Below are positions 29,492 to 37,542 of a stretch of 64,000 bases of DNA, piece by piece. The notes under the pieces were generated by a model. It worked only from the letters and a program-made list of their open reading frames with translations. It did not search any database and was not told where the DNA came from. Position 1 is the first letter of the stretch, and each line of letters opens with the position of its first letter. The position numbers and the translations under genes are program-made. This DNA is from Chitinophagaceae bacterium (GTDB lineage Bacteria > Bacteroidota > Bacteroidia > Chitinophagales > Chitinophagaceae). The stretch is taken from contig JAMLGT010000001.1 of NCBI GenBank assembly GCA_023957755.1, positions 186,001-250,000 of the forward strand. Reading direction: 5' to 3'.

Positions 29492-29893
29492 TTAATTATG
29501 TTCTTTTATTTCGGCATCGCTCCACATCTCCTCTAATTTATAAAACTTTCTCGGCTCCGGGAGCATCACGTGCACTACAATGTCTATGTAATCAATCAGA
29601 ATCCAGTGTTCTCCCTTATTGCCTGAATGGCTATAGGGACGCTCCCCACAGTTTTTCTTAACCATCTCTTCAACATAGTCTGCAATAGTCTTTAGCTGAA
29701 TCGGGTTTGTAGCCTGACAGATGATAAAGAAATCTGTTACTGCTTCAGGGATTTTTTTCAGGTCCAGTGACACCACATTTTCACCTTTCTTTTCCAGAAT
29801 TGCATTCAGGATAGTTTTGAATAACCTGCTGTTTCTGGTTAACCTTTTTTGGGTTGATTTTTGTCTGGTTTCTAATAAATTTAAATTGTTCAA
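29492..29893 (-). CDS. rsfS: Ribosomal silencing factor RsfS
   Basis: Binds ribosomal protein uL14 on the large subunit and blocks subunit joining during starvation. The RsfS/Iojap domain is clear: LDLKKIPEAVTDFFIICQA, IADYVEEMVKK, GEHWILIDYIDIVVHVM and FYKLEEMWSDAEI. The frame has no ATG before the domain. A TTG at 29893 gives a 133-residue protein of normal family length; TTG at 29989 would add a 32-residue tail without family resemblance, and GTG at 29917 is a third option. Start therefore uncertain, function secure. Confidence 0.9.
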   Translation of the reverse strand: MNNLNLLETRQKSTQKRLTRNSRLFKTILNAILEKKGENVVSLDLKKIPEAVTDFFIICQATNPIQLKTIADYVEEMVKKNCGERPYSHSGNKGEHWILIDYIDIVVHVMLPEPRKFYKLEEMWSDAEIKEHN

Positions 29894-30030
29894 ATGCTCA
29901 TTTTTAATTTTCCGCACAATACTTTTTACACAAGCCGCAAAATTAGAATTAAATAACCTTTTAAAGGGCCCAAAACCCGAAATTTGCAACTATTTACCAA
30001 ATATAATATTTTCTCTCTCAATCCTTTCTT

Positions 30031-30762
30031 ATGGCCATTTCAGACGATGAAATAGTGATCCTGGACCGCGTGGACAGTACGAATACTTATGCGATGGATC
30101 TGGTTCGCAATGGCAGCGCTGTGCATGGTAAAGCTATCTTCGCTGTGGAGCAGACGGCAGGAAAAGGAAGAAATGAGCGGAAGTGGTTTACCGAACCGGG
30201 CGCTAATGTGCAGGTATCAATCATTACACGGATGAATGGATTTTTGTTGAATGACAGATTTATGCTCTCCGTTGCCGCCGCACTTGCTGTAAGTGAAGTG
30301 ATTGAGAAGTGTGGATGTGAGCCTCGAGTAAAATGGCCCAATGATGTGTTAATAGGTGCCAGAAAAGCTGTGGGGATATTGATTGAAAATTCAGTACGTG
30401 GAGCAGGATGGGAATGGGCTGTCACTGGTATCGGGCTCAATGTAAATCAGAAGAAGTTTGACTCAGAAAGAGCCACCTCTCTTATGCTGGAGACCTCCCG
30501 GAAATGGGATGTGCTGGAGCTGACACATGATATACGTATTTCTCTTCTGAATTATCTGATCCGGTGGGAAAAAGAAGGTCCTGATGGCTTGTTAGAAGCG
30601 TACAATGCCCGGCTGTTCATGAAGGGCCAATCTGTAAGGCTGAAAAAAGGCAACCGGGTGTTTGAATCAACTATTATGGGGGTGAACAGGGTGGGTAAAC
30701 TGATTACCCTTGATGCGCTGGAGCACGAATGGGATTTGGATGAAGTAACCATTCAATACTAA
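30031..30762 (+). CDS. birA: Biotin--[acetyl-CoA-carboxylase] ligase, monofunctional
   Basis: Attaches biotin to the biotin carboxyl carrier protein via biotinyl-AMP. 243 residues covering the catalytic domain (VDSTNTYAMDL, the nucleotide loop as AGKGRNERKWF, VKWPNDVLI with the catalytic Lys, GIGLNVNQ) and the small C-terminal SH3-like domain. It lacks the N-terminal winged-helix repressor domain of E. coli BirA, so it is a group I ligase without a regulatory role. Divergent from rsfS and convergent with the haemoglobin gene. Confidence 0.93.
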   Translation: MAISDDEIVILDRVDSTNTYAMDLVRNGSAVHGKAIFAVEQTAGKGRNERKWFTEPGANVQVSIITRMNGFLLNDRFMLSVAAALAVSEVIEKCGCEPRVKWPNDVLIGARKAVGILIENSVRGAGWEWAVTGIGLNVNQKKFDSERATSLMLETSRKWDVLELTHDIRISLLNYLIRWEKEGPDGLLEAYNARLFMKGQSVRLKKGNRVFESTIMGVNRVGKLITLDALEHEWDLDEVTIQY

Positions 30763-30790
30763 GGAATTTACTTTGTCGGACAGTGGGCGG

Positions 30791-31192
30791 TTATAAATAG
30801 TCCTGCCCCTGCCTTTCTCTGATTAGTTCAATCTTATATTGGAACATTTCGGCCATTCGGTTAGCCCGCCACCTGGCTTCCTCTGTTACCGGCCCCTCAA
30901 AAGACTCTTCAAGTGTTTCAAAAAACAGTTTCAGCCACCGGTCAAAATGAGTTTTCTCCACAGGTAGTGTGGCATGCGGAGGAAACGGACCGCCAAAATA
31001 AGTGTGCTCATTCAGGAGCAGGGTTTGCCAGAAAGTGTACATCTTTTGTAAATGTTGCGGCCAGCGATCCTGAATCCGTTCGTTAAAAATATCTGCCAGC
31101 AAATCATCCTCCCTTACCTTTCCATAGAAAGTATCTACGAGCCACATTACATCTTCTAAAGTCGAAATATCTTTTCTGTCTGTCATATTCAT
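30791..31192 (-). CDS. Group III truncated haemoglobin
   Basis: A 133-residue haem protein. The family pattern is present: VDTFYGKVREDDLLADIF, MYTFWQTLLLN, HATLPVEKTHFDRWLKLF with proximal His about 82, and ARWRANRMAEMF. Group III (trHbP) globins are proposed to handle oxygen, peroxide or nitric-oxide chemistry at low oxygen; the precise role here is unknown. A near-consensus -7 box (TATTTTCG on the minus strand, 31200-31207) lies just upstream, implying its own promoter. Confidence 0.9.
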   Translation of the reverse strand: MNMTDRKDISTLEDVMWLVDTFYGKVREDDLLADIFNERIQDRWPQHLQKMYTFWQTLLLNEHTYFGGPFPPHATLPVEKTHFDRWLKLFFETLEESFEGPVTEEARWRANRMAEMFQYKIELIRERQGQDYL

Positions 31193-31263
31193 AAGGCTGC
31201 GAAAATATCATAATTAAACCACAGCCTGCGAATAGAAGCAGATTTTAGGGAATTACCTGTAAT

Positions 31264-32238
31264 TCACCCTTTTTTGTTGAAAACAAAGTGGTCGACATGA
31301 TGTGTAACAGGTTGGAGCGAGCTGAGATATTTATAGATAGCGACAAGGTCTGTTGAGTCCATGCCGCCATACATTGTCCAGGGCATCACCGTCTGAGGCG
31401 AATTATTTTGGGTAGCGTCAGGTATGCCTCCGGGTTGTGTATAAGCCTTAAAGCGAGCTACAAACTCCTCTGGTGTCCAGGCTCCGATGCCGGTTGCTTT
31501 GTCCGGCGTGATATTGGCGGAATAGACAGTGAGCGAAGGCATTATAAAAGCCCTTCCTCCTGTAAATTCTTTCCCTTTAATGATTTGTCCGTTTCGGGCG
31601 GGTGTGTGGCATTCCGCACATCCTGCGGCATTGGTTAGGTATGCGCCGTAGGCGAGCGTGTCGCTTTGAGCCGGAATCGTAGTAGGGCGCGCTTTCTGAG
31701 GCATTGTGTTTATGAGAAAATTTACAGGAAAATCAAGGCTTCTGGCCGGGGGGGTGTTGTTGATTTCGGGGAGTGTTCTCAGGAATGCGATGATTGCATA
31801 CACATCTTCCTTAGCAAGTTTGCCGTAATAGATATAAGGCATTACCGGAAACAGCGAAGAGCCGTCTTTGGACACTCCGCTGGTGATTGCCCTGTAGATG
31901 TCGCCATCTGTCCAGTCTTTAAGATGAAAAGGAGTGAGGTTTTTTGAATAAAAATCGCCCGGAAAGCCCATATTCCTGCTGAAGTATTCCCCCCCTTTGC
32001 CATCGCTGCCGGCTATCGGAGGCCCCGAAAACCTGCTCCAGTCGCGCGTGGAGTGACAGTCCATACAAACTGTGACATGGTAGGCAAGGTATTTACCCCG
32101 CTCAACTATTTGGGGGTTGATTTCTACCTTCAGGTTGGGAGCGTTACCCACGTCAGGTAGCAAAAATTTTAGATAAATCGCGCCAATAATCAGTGCGGCG
32201 AACAGAAGCGCTATAACGACCCGGACTACCTTTTTCAT
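31264..32238 (-). CDS. Membrane-anchored dihaem c-type cytochrome
   Basis: A 324-residue periplasmic electron carrier held by an N-terminal helix (about 5-27). Two class I cytochrome c domains: first haem site CMDCH (58-62) and second CAECH (207-211), with Met ligands plausible in LFPVMPY and VMPWTMYGG. The architecture resembles the cytochrome subunits of membrane alcohol or aldehyde dehydrogenases and related oxidases. No dehydrogenase subunit is adjacent, so the donor is unknown. It lies 71 bp upstream of the haemoglobin gene in the same orientation. Confidence 0.88.
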   Translation of the reverse strand: MKKVVRVVIALLFAALIIGAIYLKFLLPDVGNAPNLKVEINPQIVERGKYLAYHVTVCMDCHSTRDWSRFSGPPIAGSDGKGGEYFSRNMGFPGDFYSKNLTPFHLKDWTDGDIYRAITSGVSKDGSSLFPVMPYIYYGKLAKEDVYAIIAFLRTLPEINNTPPARSLDFPVNFLINTMPQKARPTTIPAQSDTLAYGAYLTNAAGCAECHTPARNGQIIKGKEFTGGRAFIMPSLTVYSANITPDKATGIGAWTPEEFVARFKAYTQPGGIPDATQNNSPQTVMPWTMYGGMDSTDLVAIYKYLSSLQPVTHHVDHFVFNKKG

Positions 32239-32431
32239 TTTCCTTTATTTTTTTAGTTATGAAAGTGAACGCAGGTGCCACAGGTGCGGTGTTTTTCAGG
32301 TCGAAAAGTTAAAGGTAGGCAGGAGGTAGTTTCAACTAAAGTTAAAATTTGTCAGACAATCTCTCTCGCAGAAAAAATGACTTCTTCGGTTATTTTTTAT
32401 GAAGGGGGTGCTCAGGGATTTACCAGGCAGG

Positions 32432-33016
32432 TCATACTTTGGCTGCCACCATGCTTCTCAGATAAGGGATGGTCTCGTTCAAAAACCAGGGATGATCAGC
32501 AAGCCATTTCTTATTACGTGGTGAAGGATGAATCAATGGAAAGTATAAGGGCAGATAAGATTTAAAATTTCTGATGGTTTCTGCAAGTGAACTCCTTTGG
32601 GATGCACCCAGATAGTAGTCTATAGCGTACTTTCCGATTAGCAGCCTGACCGGAGCGGCCTTCATTTGAGCCAGAATTTGCGGATGCCAGATATCTGCAC
32701 AGGACTTATCAGGAGGAAGGTCACCATGTAATCCTTTACCCGGATAGCAGAAATCAATAGGCATTATAGAGAAGAGTTGAGGATTGTAGAACTGTGCATC
32801 TGTAACCCCCAACCAATTCTTTAGGGTGCGCCCACTCATATCATCCCAGGGAATGCCGGTAGTATCCACCTTTTTGCCCGGAGCCTGTGAGATGATGATG
32901 AACTTACAGTCTGCTCCTAACTGGAATACAGCCCGCTTTCCCCGCGCATGATAGTAATTAATAATTTGTGCCGAGAGTTCTTTCACCTGGATCCGTTGTC
33001 GTTCAGTTTGACACAA
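32432..33016 (-). CDS. Uracil-DNA glycosylase-family protein
   Basis: A 194-residue protein of the UDG superfamily fold. The N-terminal motif FIIISQAPGKKVDTTGIPWD corresponds to the uracil-binding GxxPG loop, and the C-terminal motif PLIHPSPRNKKW to the HPSPxN leucine-loop region. The middle segment IMPIDFCYPGKGLHGDLPP is characteristic of this subfamily (COG1573-like), whose substrate is not well defined. The frame begins with TTG at 33016, overlapping the end of the SMR gene by 14 bp; a GTG at 32986 is an alternative. Last gene of the selenium operon. Confidence 0.75.
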   Translation of the reverse strand: MCQTERQRIQVKELSAQIINYYHARGKRAVFQLGADCKFIIISQAPGKKVDTTGIPWDDMSGRTLKNWLGVTDAQFYNPQLFSIMPIDFCYPGKGLHGDLPPDKSCADIWHPQILAQMKAAPVRLLIGKYAIDYYLGASQRSSLAETIRNFKSYLPLYFPLIHPSPRNKKWLADHPWFLNETIPYLRSMVAAKV

Positions 33017-33329
33017 GTTTTAAGCCAATGATACTGCAAATGAGGGTGGAAAGAAAAAAGAGCCTCCAGAAGTCGGCAGGTTCATTAAACAACAGCAGAC
33101 CCATAATAACTGTGCCACACGCTCCGATACCTGTCCACACCGCATAGGCAGTACCGATAGGTATTGTCAGCGAAGCCTTGTAGAGTAATAGCATACTGAT
33201 AGTAAGACATACAAAGAACCCGATAATCCAGAGTACGAATTCGGTACCGGATGCTTCTTTAGCCTTTCCCAGGCAGGTGGCAAATCCTATTTCAAAAAAA
33301 CCCCCGATTATGAGTAGCACCCAGTTCAT
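33003..33329 (-). CDS. SMR-family exporter, SugE/Gdx type
   Basis: A 108-residue, four-helix inner-membrane protein of the small multidrug resistance family. The essential Glu is E13 in GGFFEIGFA, and IPIGTAYAVWTGIGACGTVI plus LLLFNEPAD matches the SugE/Gdx subgroup, whose known members export guanidinium in exchange for protons. Its ATG shares one base with the selD stop (TAATG), so it is translationally coupled. A link to selenium metabolism is not known; no guanidine riboswitch is visible because the gene has no separate leader. Confidence 0.88.
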   Translation of the reverse strand: MNWVLLIIGGFFEIGFATCLGKAKEASGTEFVLWIIGFFVCLTISMLLLYKASLTIPIGTAYAVWTGIGACGTVIMGLLLFNEPADFWRLFFLSTLICSIIGLKLVSN

Positions 33330-34393
33330 TATTGTACTAAAATAGTTTTTTCTTTCTTTTCGGTAAAGTATCCGATGGGATGCACAAACTCTTGAAGGCC
33401 TGATTGTTCAAAGAGTGAGATGAGTTTTTCCTTACCAGAAGGCGATACAGCTACCATCAGTCCTCCATTTGTCTGAGGGTCAGGAAGCATACCGAAGGCC
33501 TCCATGAAATCAACGGACTTCGCCACTTCTATTTTGTCACTCATACTGTTCCAGTTGCGGTAGGTGGCATCGGGCATTACTCTTTGTTTCAGATAGTGCT
33601 TTGCTCTTTCGTATATGGGTACCTTTGAGTATTCCAGCACAGCGGATAAGCCGCTGCCTTCAGCCATTTCCAGAAGATGTCCTGCAAGGCCAAACCCGGT
33701 GATATCCGTCATAGCCGAGACTTCGCCGATGCTGCCAACGGCTTCACCTATAGAGTTTAGTGAAGAAAGTTCAGAGAGCAGAAAAGTGACATCGTCTTCG
33801 GTGATTACTTTTCTTTTTTGAGCAGTGGCGAGAATCCCTATACCAATGGGCTGGGTGATGAAGATAAGATCGCCCTCCCGGGCAGTATTATTTCTCTTAA
33901 GGCACTCAAGTGCCACCATACCATTCACGGCCAATCCGAAAAAAGGTTCTGCTGATTCTATGCTATGCCCTCCGGCCATGCTTATCTTAGCCTGTGCGCA
34001 AACTTCTCTGGCGCCGGCAAGTACTTTACGGGCCTCAGTTGCCGGTATTTTTTCAGGCCATCCCAGAATGGCTACAGATAAAAGTGGTGTGCCGCCCATT
34101 GCATACACATCACTGATGGCATTTGCGGCCGCAATTTTTCCAAAAGAATATGCATCGTCCACTATGGGCATAAAGAAGTCGGTAGTGGAAATGAGAGCCT
34201 GGCCATTTTGAAGATCATACACAGCCGCATCATCGTTATCACTATTCCCCACAATCAGGCTTCCGTCGGGAAAGCTGACAGATTCACTGAGAATATCTTT
34301 TAATACTTTAGGAGATATCTTGCATCCGCAACCGGCGCCTTTGGAGTACTCTGTAAGGCGATAGATTGTGGTATTATTTGTGGCTGAATTCAT
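33329..34393 (-). CDS. selD: Selenide, water dikinase (selenophosphate synthase)
   Basis: Makes selenophosphate from selenide and ATP. 354 residues; the catalytic loop is GAGCGCK with Cys22 in the position that is Sec in some homologues, and Lys25. Further hallmarks are the glycine-rich N-terminus, STTDFFMPIVDDAYSFGKIA with metal-binding Asp, and TDITGFGLAGHLLEMA. Its start overlaps the end of the upstream secreted-protein gene by 20 bp. With mnmH two genes upstream, the selenophosphate is probably used for tRNA 2-selenouridine. No selA or selB is in the window. Confidence 0.96.
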   Translation of the reverse strand: MNSATNNTTIYRLTEYSKGAGCGCKISPKVLKDILSESVSFPDGSLIVGNSDNDDAAVYDLQNGQALISTTDFFMPIVDDAYSFGKIAAANAISDVYAMGGTPLLSVAILGWPEKIPATEARKVLAGAREVCAQAKISMAGGHSIESAEPFFGLAVNGMVALECLKRNNTAREGDLIFITQPIGIGILATAQKRKVITEDDVTFLLSELSSLNSIGEAVGSIGEVSAMTDITGFGLAGHLLEMAEGSGLSAVLEYSKVPIYERAKHYLKQRVMPDATYRNWNSMSDKIEVAKSVDFMEAFGMLPDPQTNGGLMVAVSPSGKEKLISLFEQSGLQEFVHPIGYFTEKKEKTILVQ

Positions 34394-36434
34394 TTTGCTT
34401 ATTTCGCAGCAAAATTATGGCAGAATTCTTTTGGAGGTCGCCACTAAACCGAATTTCATACGTTTTGCTTCTGTCGCGTACAATAAGCAACCCTGAGTTT
34501 GGCGGAATGCTACCCAGGTTTTCAGCGTACATTACAAGGTTGAGAGAGTCCCCCATTTCCGGAGTAATGTGAAGGGTGTGATTAAAAGCTTCTTCCTTTA
34601 ATCCAATACGCGAAAGCAGGACGCTGCCATTGAGCAGGATACTCACGGTGTCGCCATCTACTATTCCGTTGTCGTAGAGAGAAAGTACGATACTATCACT
34701 TGCCAGTTGAACGGTCTGGATAGTTTCAATCTTTCTTTTGGAGAGATCAGGGGCAGTCAGTGTGGCTTTTCCTCCACTGGCTACTGCAGTGGTTGTGCTA
34801 GTGCGCCCATTTGGGGCGTTCTTTTCTTCCTCTGCGGACGAAGCTGTTATGCGTCTTGCAGGGTCTGAAATTGTTTCCGAATTTTTAACGGTCCGGGATG
34901 TGGTCTTATTGGTTGTGGTCTCAGAGGTTTTAACCTGTTTTTTGGCTGTGTTGTGAGAGGCCTGTCCTGTTTGTGTGTTTTCGGATGATGTGGAGTTCGC
35001 TTTTTCTGTGGCGGCTGAAACTGTCTCTACTGTTGAGCTTTTGCGTAGTACCGAATTGCGGTTGGTACTATCAGATTCAGGATTACCGCTTATTAATTTT
35101 TTGTTGTTGTAGTGCTCTTCCCGGTTTATCCGGGTAGTAGCTCCTTTGTTTTCAATTTTTGAATCTACAATACCTTTACGTGTATCCTTTACCGGTATAT
35201 CATCATCCTGCTGACCAGCCTTTGGAGGCATAATTACCGAATCTGATGATAGCCTGTTACTGCTCTTAGCAGTGACCCGGGCGGATCCGGTAGTGGGCGG
35301 CACCGCTTCGGACACATTGTTTTTCCTCGCATCTGCCTGGGTTCCTGATGTGGCAGCGAGTGCGTTGCCCTGGCGCCCCGATGTCTCGCCTTGTGTGTTT
35401 GGAGCCGCTGTTGTGGCGTTGGCAGAGGCTTTGGTTATCCCGGCCACGGAGTGACTATTCTTTTTCTGATTGGCTTCTTGAATACTTAGCGCACTTTTAG
35501 TATTGACTTCACCGGACTGAGATTCACCGGTTCTAAATTCTTTCTTACCAGATTGGGCAATGTCTTCACCGGTTGCGATGGCAGCGTTTGGTTTATCAGC
35601 CTTTGCGGGTTCGCTGTTTTGCGCTACTTCTGTTTTGGCGTTGACAGCTCCCGTTGTGGCTGCTTTTTCTGTTGTTTGAGCAGGGGGAGTGCTACCTGTT
35701 GCTTTTTTCATCGTTTCAGGAACATGAGACCCGACGGAATCGATGAGTAATGCAAGTTGATCCGCATCTAAGTGTTTGATAAGGCGCGATGTGTCTTTTT
35801 TGGGAACTGTAATCACAACTTCCGGTTCCATAATTGCCATTGTAGGTTCAGATGACTCTTTTGATTTTTTTCTGGTTCTGTTTGTGGTAGCTATATCGTT
35901 TGCAGGCTTGGGTTGCAGAAATGATAATCTGTTTGCGAGACCGAGCTTTTCAAGCCGGGGGATGATGTGGGTACTATAGATCTGTCGCCTTTTTGTAAGA
36001 AATACAGCACCACCTACGGGATAAAAGAGCCTGGTCTTGTTGGTAAACCATTTTCCACTCAGCACATCTGCTGTGTCATTTTGAGTGTGTTCCAGAACAA
36101 GGGTGGTATATACCCCTTTGTCGGGAGCCTCAGTGTAGTTATCGTCAATAAGTTTCTTGTCGCGAATAGTAAAAGTCTGGTTTCTCTCTTTGACCGTCAC
36201 CTCTTTCACTCCGATATTCGCAATACTGTCCACCATGAAGACGGTATAACTGTAGCCAGACAAGTCGCCGCTAAAACGGCTTATCGCCACTTCAAAGGGT
36301 ATATATTTTTGGGTGGAGTCATTAAACAATGTACCTGTCCAAACGCCGGCTATATCCCAATCCTTCTGGGCAAAAGAATTGAAAGAGAGCATTGCGAGCA
36401 GAATAGTGATAAAGGATTTCAAGCTAAAATTCAT
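34374..36434 (-). CDS. Secreted low-complexity protein embedded in the selenium operon
   Basis: 686 residues, function unknown. A signal peptide (1-22, to NSFAQ) precedes a beta-rich N-terminal domain (about 24-155: IAGVWTGTLFNDS, YIPFEVAISRFSGDLSGYS, GKWFTNKTRLFYPVGG), compatible with a lipocalin-like fold. Residues about 175-575 are a disordered Ser/Thr/Ala/Lys/Asn-rich linker. A C-terminal beta domain (about 580-680) carries VDGDTVSILLNGSVLL, MYAENLGSIPPNSGLLIV and RFSGDLQKNSAIILL, a module I recall as recurrent in Bacteroidota envelope proteins. The gene begins one base after the mnmH stop and overlaps selD by 20 bp, so it is expressed with both. A catalytic site is not visible. Confidence 0.8.
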   Translation of the reverse strand: MNFSLKSFITILLAMLSFNSFAQKDWDIAGVWTGTLFNDSTQKYIPFEVAISRFSGDLSGYSYTVFMVDSIANIGVKEVTVKERNQTFTIRDKKLIDDNYTEAPDKGVYTTLVLEHTQNDTADVLSGKWFTNKTRLFYPVGGAVFLTKRRQIYSTHIIPRLEKLGLANRLSFLQPKPANDIATTNRTRKKSKESSEPTMAIMEPEVVITVPKKDTSRLIKHLDADQLALLIDSVGSHVPETMKKATGSTPPAQTTEKAATTGAVNAKTEVAQNSEPAKADKPNAAIATGEDIAQSGKKEFRTGESQSGEVNTKSALSIQEANQKKNSHSVAGITKASANATTAAPNTQGETSGRQGNALAATSGTQADARKNNVSEAVPPTTGSARVTAKSSNRLSSDSVIMPPKAGQQDDDIPVKDTRKGIVDSKIENKGATTRINREEHYNNKKLISGNPESDSTNRNSVLRKSSTVETVSAATEKANSTSSENTQTGQASHNTAKKQVKTSETTTNKTTSRTVKNSETISDPARRITASSAEEEKNAPNGRTSTTTAVASGGKATLTAPDLSKRKIETIQTVQLASDSIVLSLYDNGIVDGDTVSILLNGSVLLSRIGLKEEAFNHTLHITPEMGDSLNLVMYAENLGSIPPNSGLLIVRDRSKTYEIRFSGDLQKNSAIILLRNKQNEFSHK

Positions 36435-36435
36435 A

Positions 36436-37491
36436 TCAGGTCAACCTTGCAGGGTTTAGGGCCAGACTGTTTTTAACTGTAACGCTTTCGCAGGGTATTT
36501 TATGCAGGATCTTCGTGATATTTTCACGGTTGAACAGCGAATGTTGATATAATTTGTCGTAATATCTGAGTAGAATCGCAAAGCATTCCTTCACTTCGTT
36601 ATTTTTCAAATGATTGAGGGCGTTTTGTGTTTCTAGTCCACCAAGCCTTTTTTTAATTTTTGTTACACATGCGGCAAGGTCTTTGTTGGAGAATCTCCCA
36701 TACCCTTTCGTAATATAATCGAGACGTTGGGTTGCGGGTATTTCGAGGAAATACAGAGGACTCACTCTCATCTGATCCCATATTGAGTTGGGTAAATGTA
36801 TGATTCCGATATGGCGGCTTTCGTCTTCGAGCCAGATGGGGCCATCCCCGGGATTTGACGACTGGTTATACAATTCCATGGCCAGCAGGTTTTCGAACAT
36901 TTCCTGTGATGGCTGATTATCCATCCCCAGTGAGCCGAATGCAGACCCTTTATGGCTGGCAAGCCCTTCGAGGTCGATTATTTTATGGCCTTCTTTCCGG
37001 AGTTCATAAAGCAGTTCTGTCTTACCCGATCCTGTATATCCGCCCAGCAGGGAGAAGTCATACTGCTTTTCGAATTGTGAGAGCGCCCATCTTCTGAATG
37101 CCTTATATCCACCTTTCAGGAGGTAGATTTTATATCCATATAAGCTTAATAGCCATGCGATAGCCTCGCTTCGCATCCCGCCACGCCAGCAATGAATCAT
37201 GAAAGTAGGTAAACCCCCATTTCCATGTGATCGAAAAATTTCCAGTGCTTTGGTGGGGATATATTTAATACTTTCGGCAAAGTAACCTAACCCGATGTCC
37301 ACGGCCTGAGGCCTACCCTGCTGTTTGTAAGTGGTGCCAATAGCGGCCCGTTGTTCATTATCAAAAATGGGGAGCGTATATGCCCCCGGAATACAGGCAT
37401 GTGCGTATTCGCCCGGGCTTCTTACGTCGAGTATCGGATATGTCCGGCTCTTTTCAATGAAATCTTCTATATCTGTCTTCTCTATTGGCAT
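36436..37491 (-). CDS. mnmH: tRNA 2-selenouridine synthase
   Basis: Converts 2-thiouridine to 2-selenouridine at the wobble base of certain tRNAs, using selenophosphate and a geranyl-thiouridine intermediate. 351 residues: rhodanese domain with catalytic Cys101 in MIHCWRGGMRS and LDVRSPGEYAHACIPGA, then a P-loop domain (GYTGSGKT, 151-158) and DLEGLASHKGSAFG, both diagnostic. The start is the ATG at 37491; the GTG at 37506 lies inside the rho terminator hairpin. First gene of the mnmH-selD-SMR-UDG operon. Confidence 0.95.
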   Translation of the reverse strand: MPIEKTDIEDFIEKSRTYPILDVRSPGEYAHACIPGAYTLPIFDNEQRAAIGTTYKQQGRPQAVDIGLGYFAESIKYIPTKALEIFRSHGNGGLPTFMIHCWRGGMRSEAIAWLLSLYGYKIYLLKGGYKAFRRWALSQFEKQYDFSLLGGYTGSGKTELLYELRKEGHKIIDLEGLASHKGSAFGSLGMDNQPSQEMFENLLAMELYNQSSNPGDGPIWLEDESRHIGIIHLPNSIWDQMRVSPLYFLEIPATQRLDYITKGYGRFSNKDLAACVTKIKKRLGGLETQNALNHLKNNEVKECFAILLRYYDKLYQHSLFNRENITKILHKIPCESVTVKNSLALNPARLT

Positions 37492-37494
37492 GGC

Positions 37495-37520
37495 AAAAAA
37501 AACCACCGCAGAGCAGTGGT
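37495..37520 (-). terminator. Intrinsic terminator of rho, abutting mnmH
   Basis: On the minus strand an 8-bp stem ACCACTGC/GCGGTGGT with a 3-nt loop is followed by eight T. The T-run ends about four bases before the mnmH start codon, so read-through control of the selenium operon is possible. Confidence 0.82.
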
Positions 37521-37542
37521 AATTTTGTTTGATATTTCAAGC

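Noticed and set aside
29920-29945. Extra copy of the TGTGT-N7-ACACA operator near rsfS (TTTACACA)
   Set aside because: Only the right half-site matches; the left half is absent at the required spacing.
32275-32565. Plus-strand frame of 96 residues
   Set aside because: It runs antisense into the UDG-family gene, has no recognisable domain or signal peptide, and its codons look random.
33329-34393. Selenocysteine codon (in-frame TGA) in selD or elsewhere
   Set aside because: SelD has a cysteine codon at the catalytic position (Cys22), no gene in the window appears to read through a stop, and no SelA or SelB gene is present.
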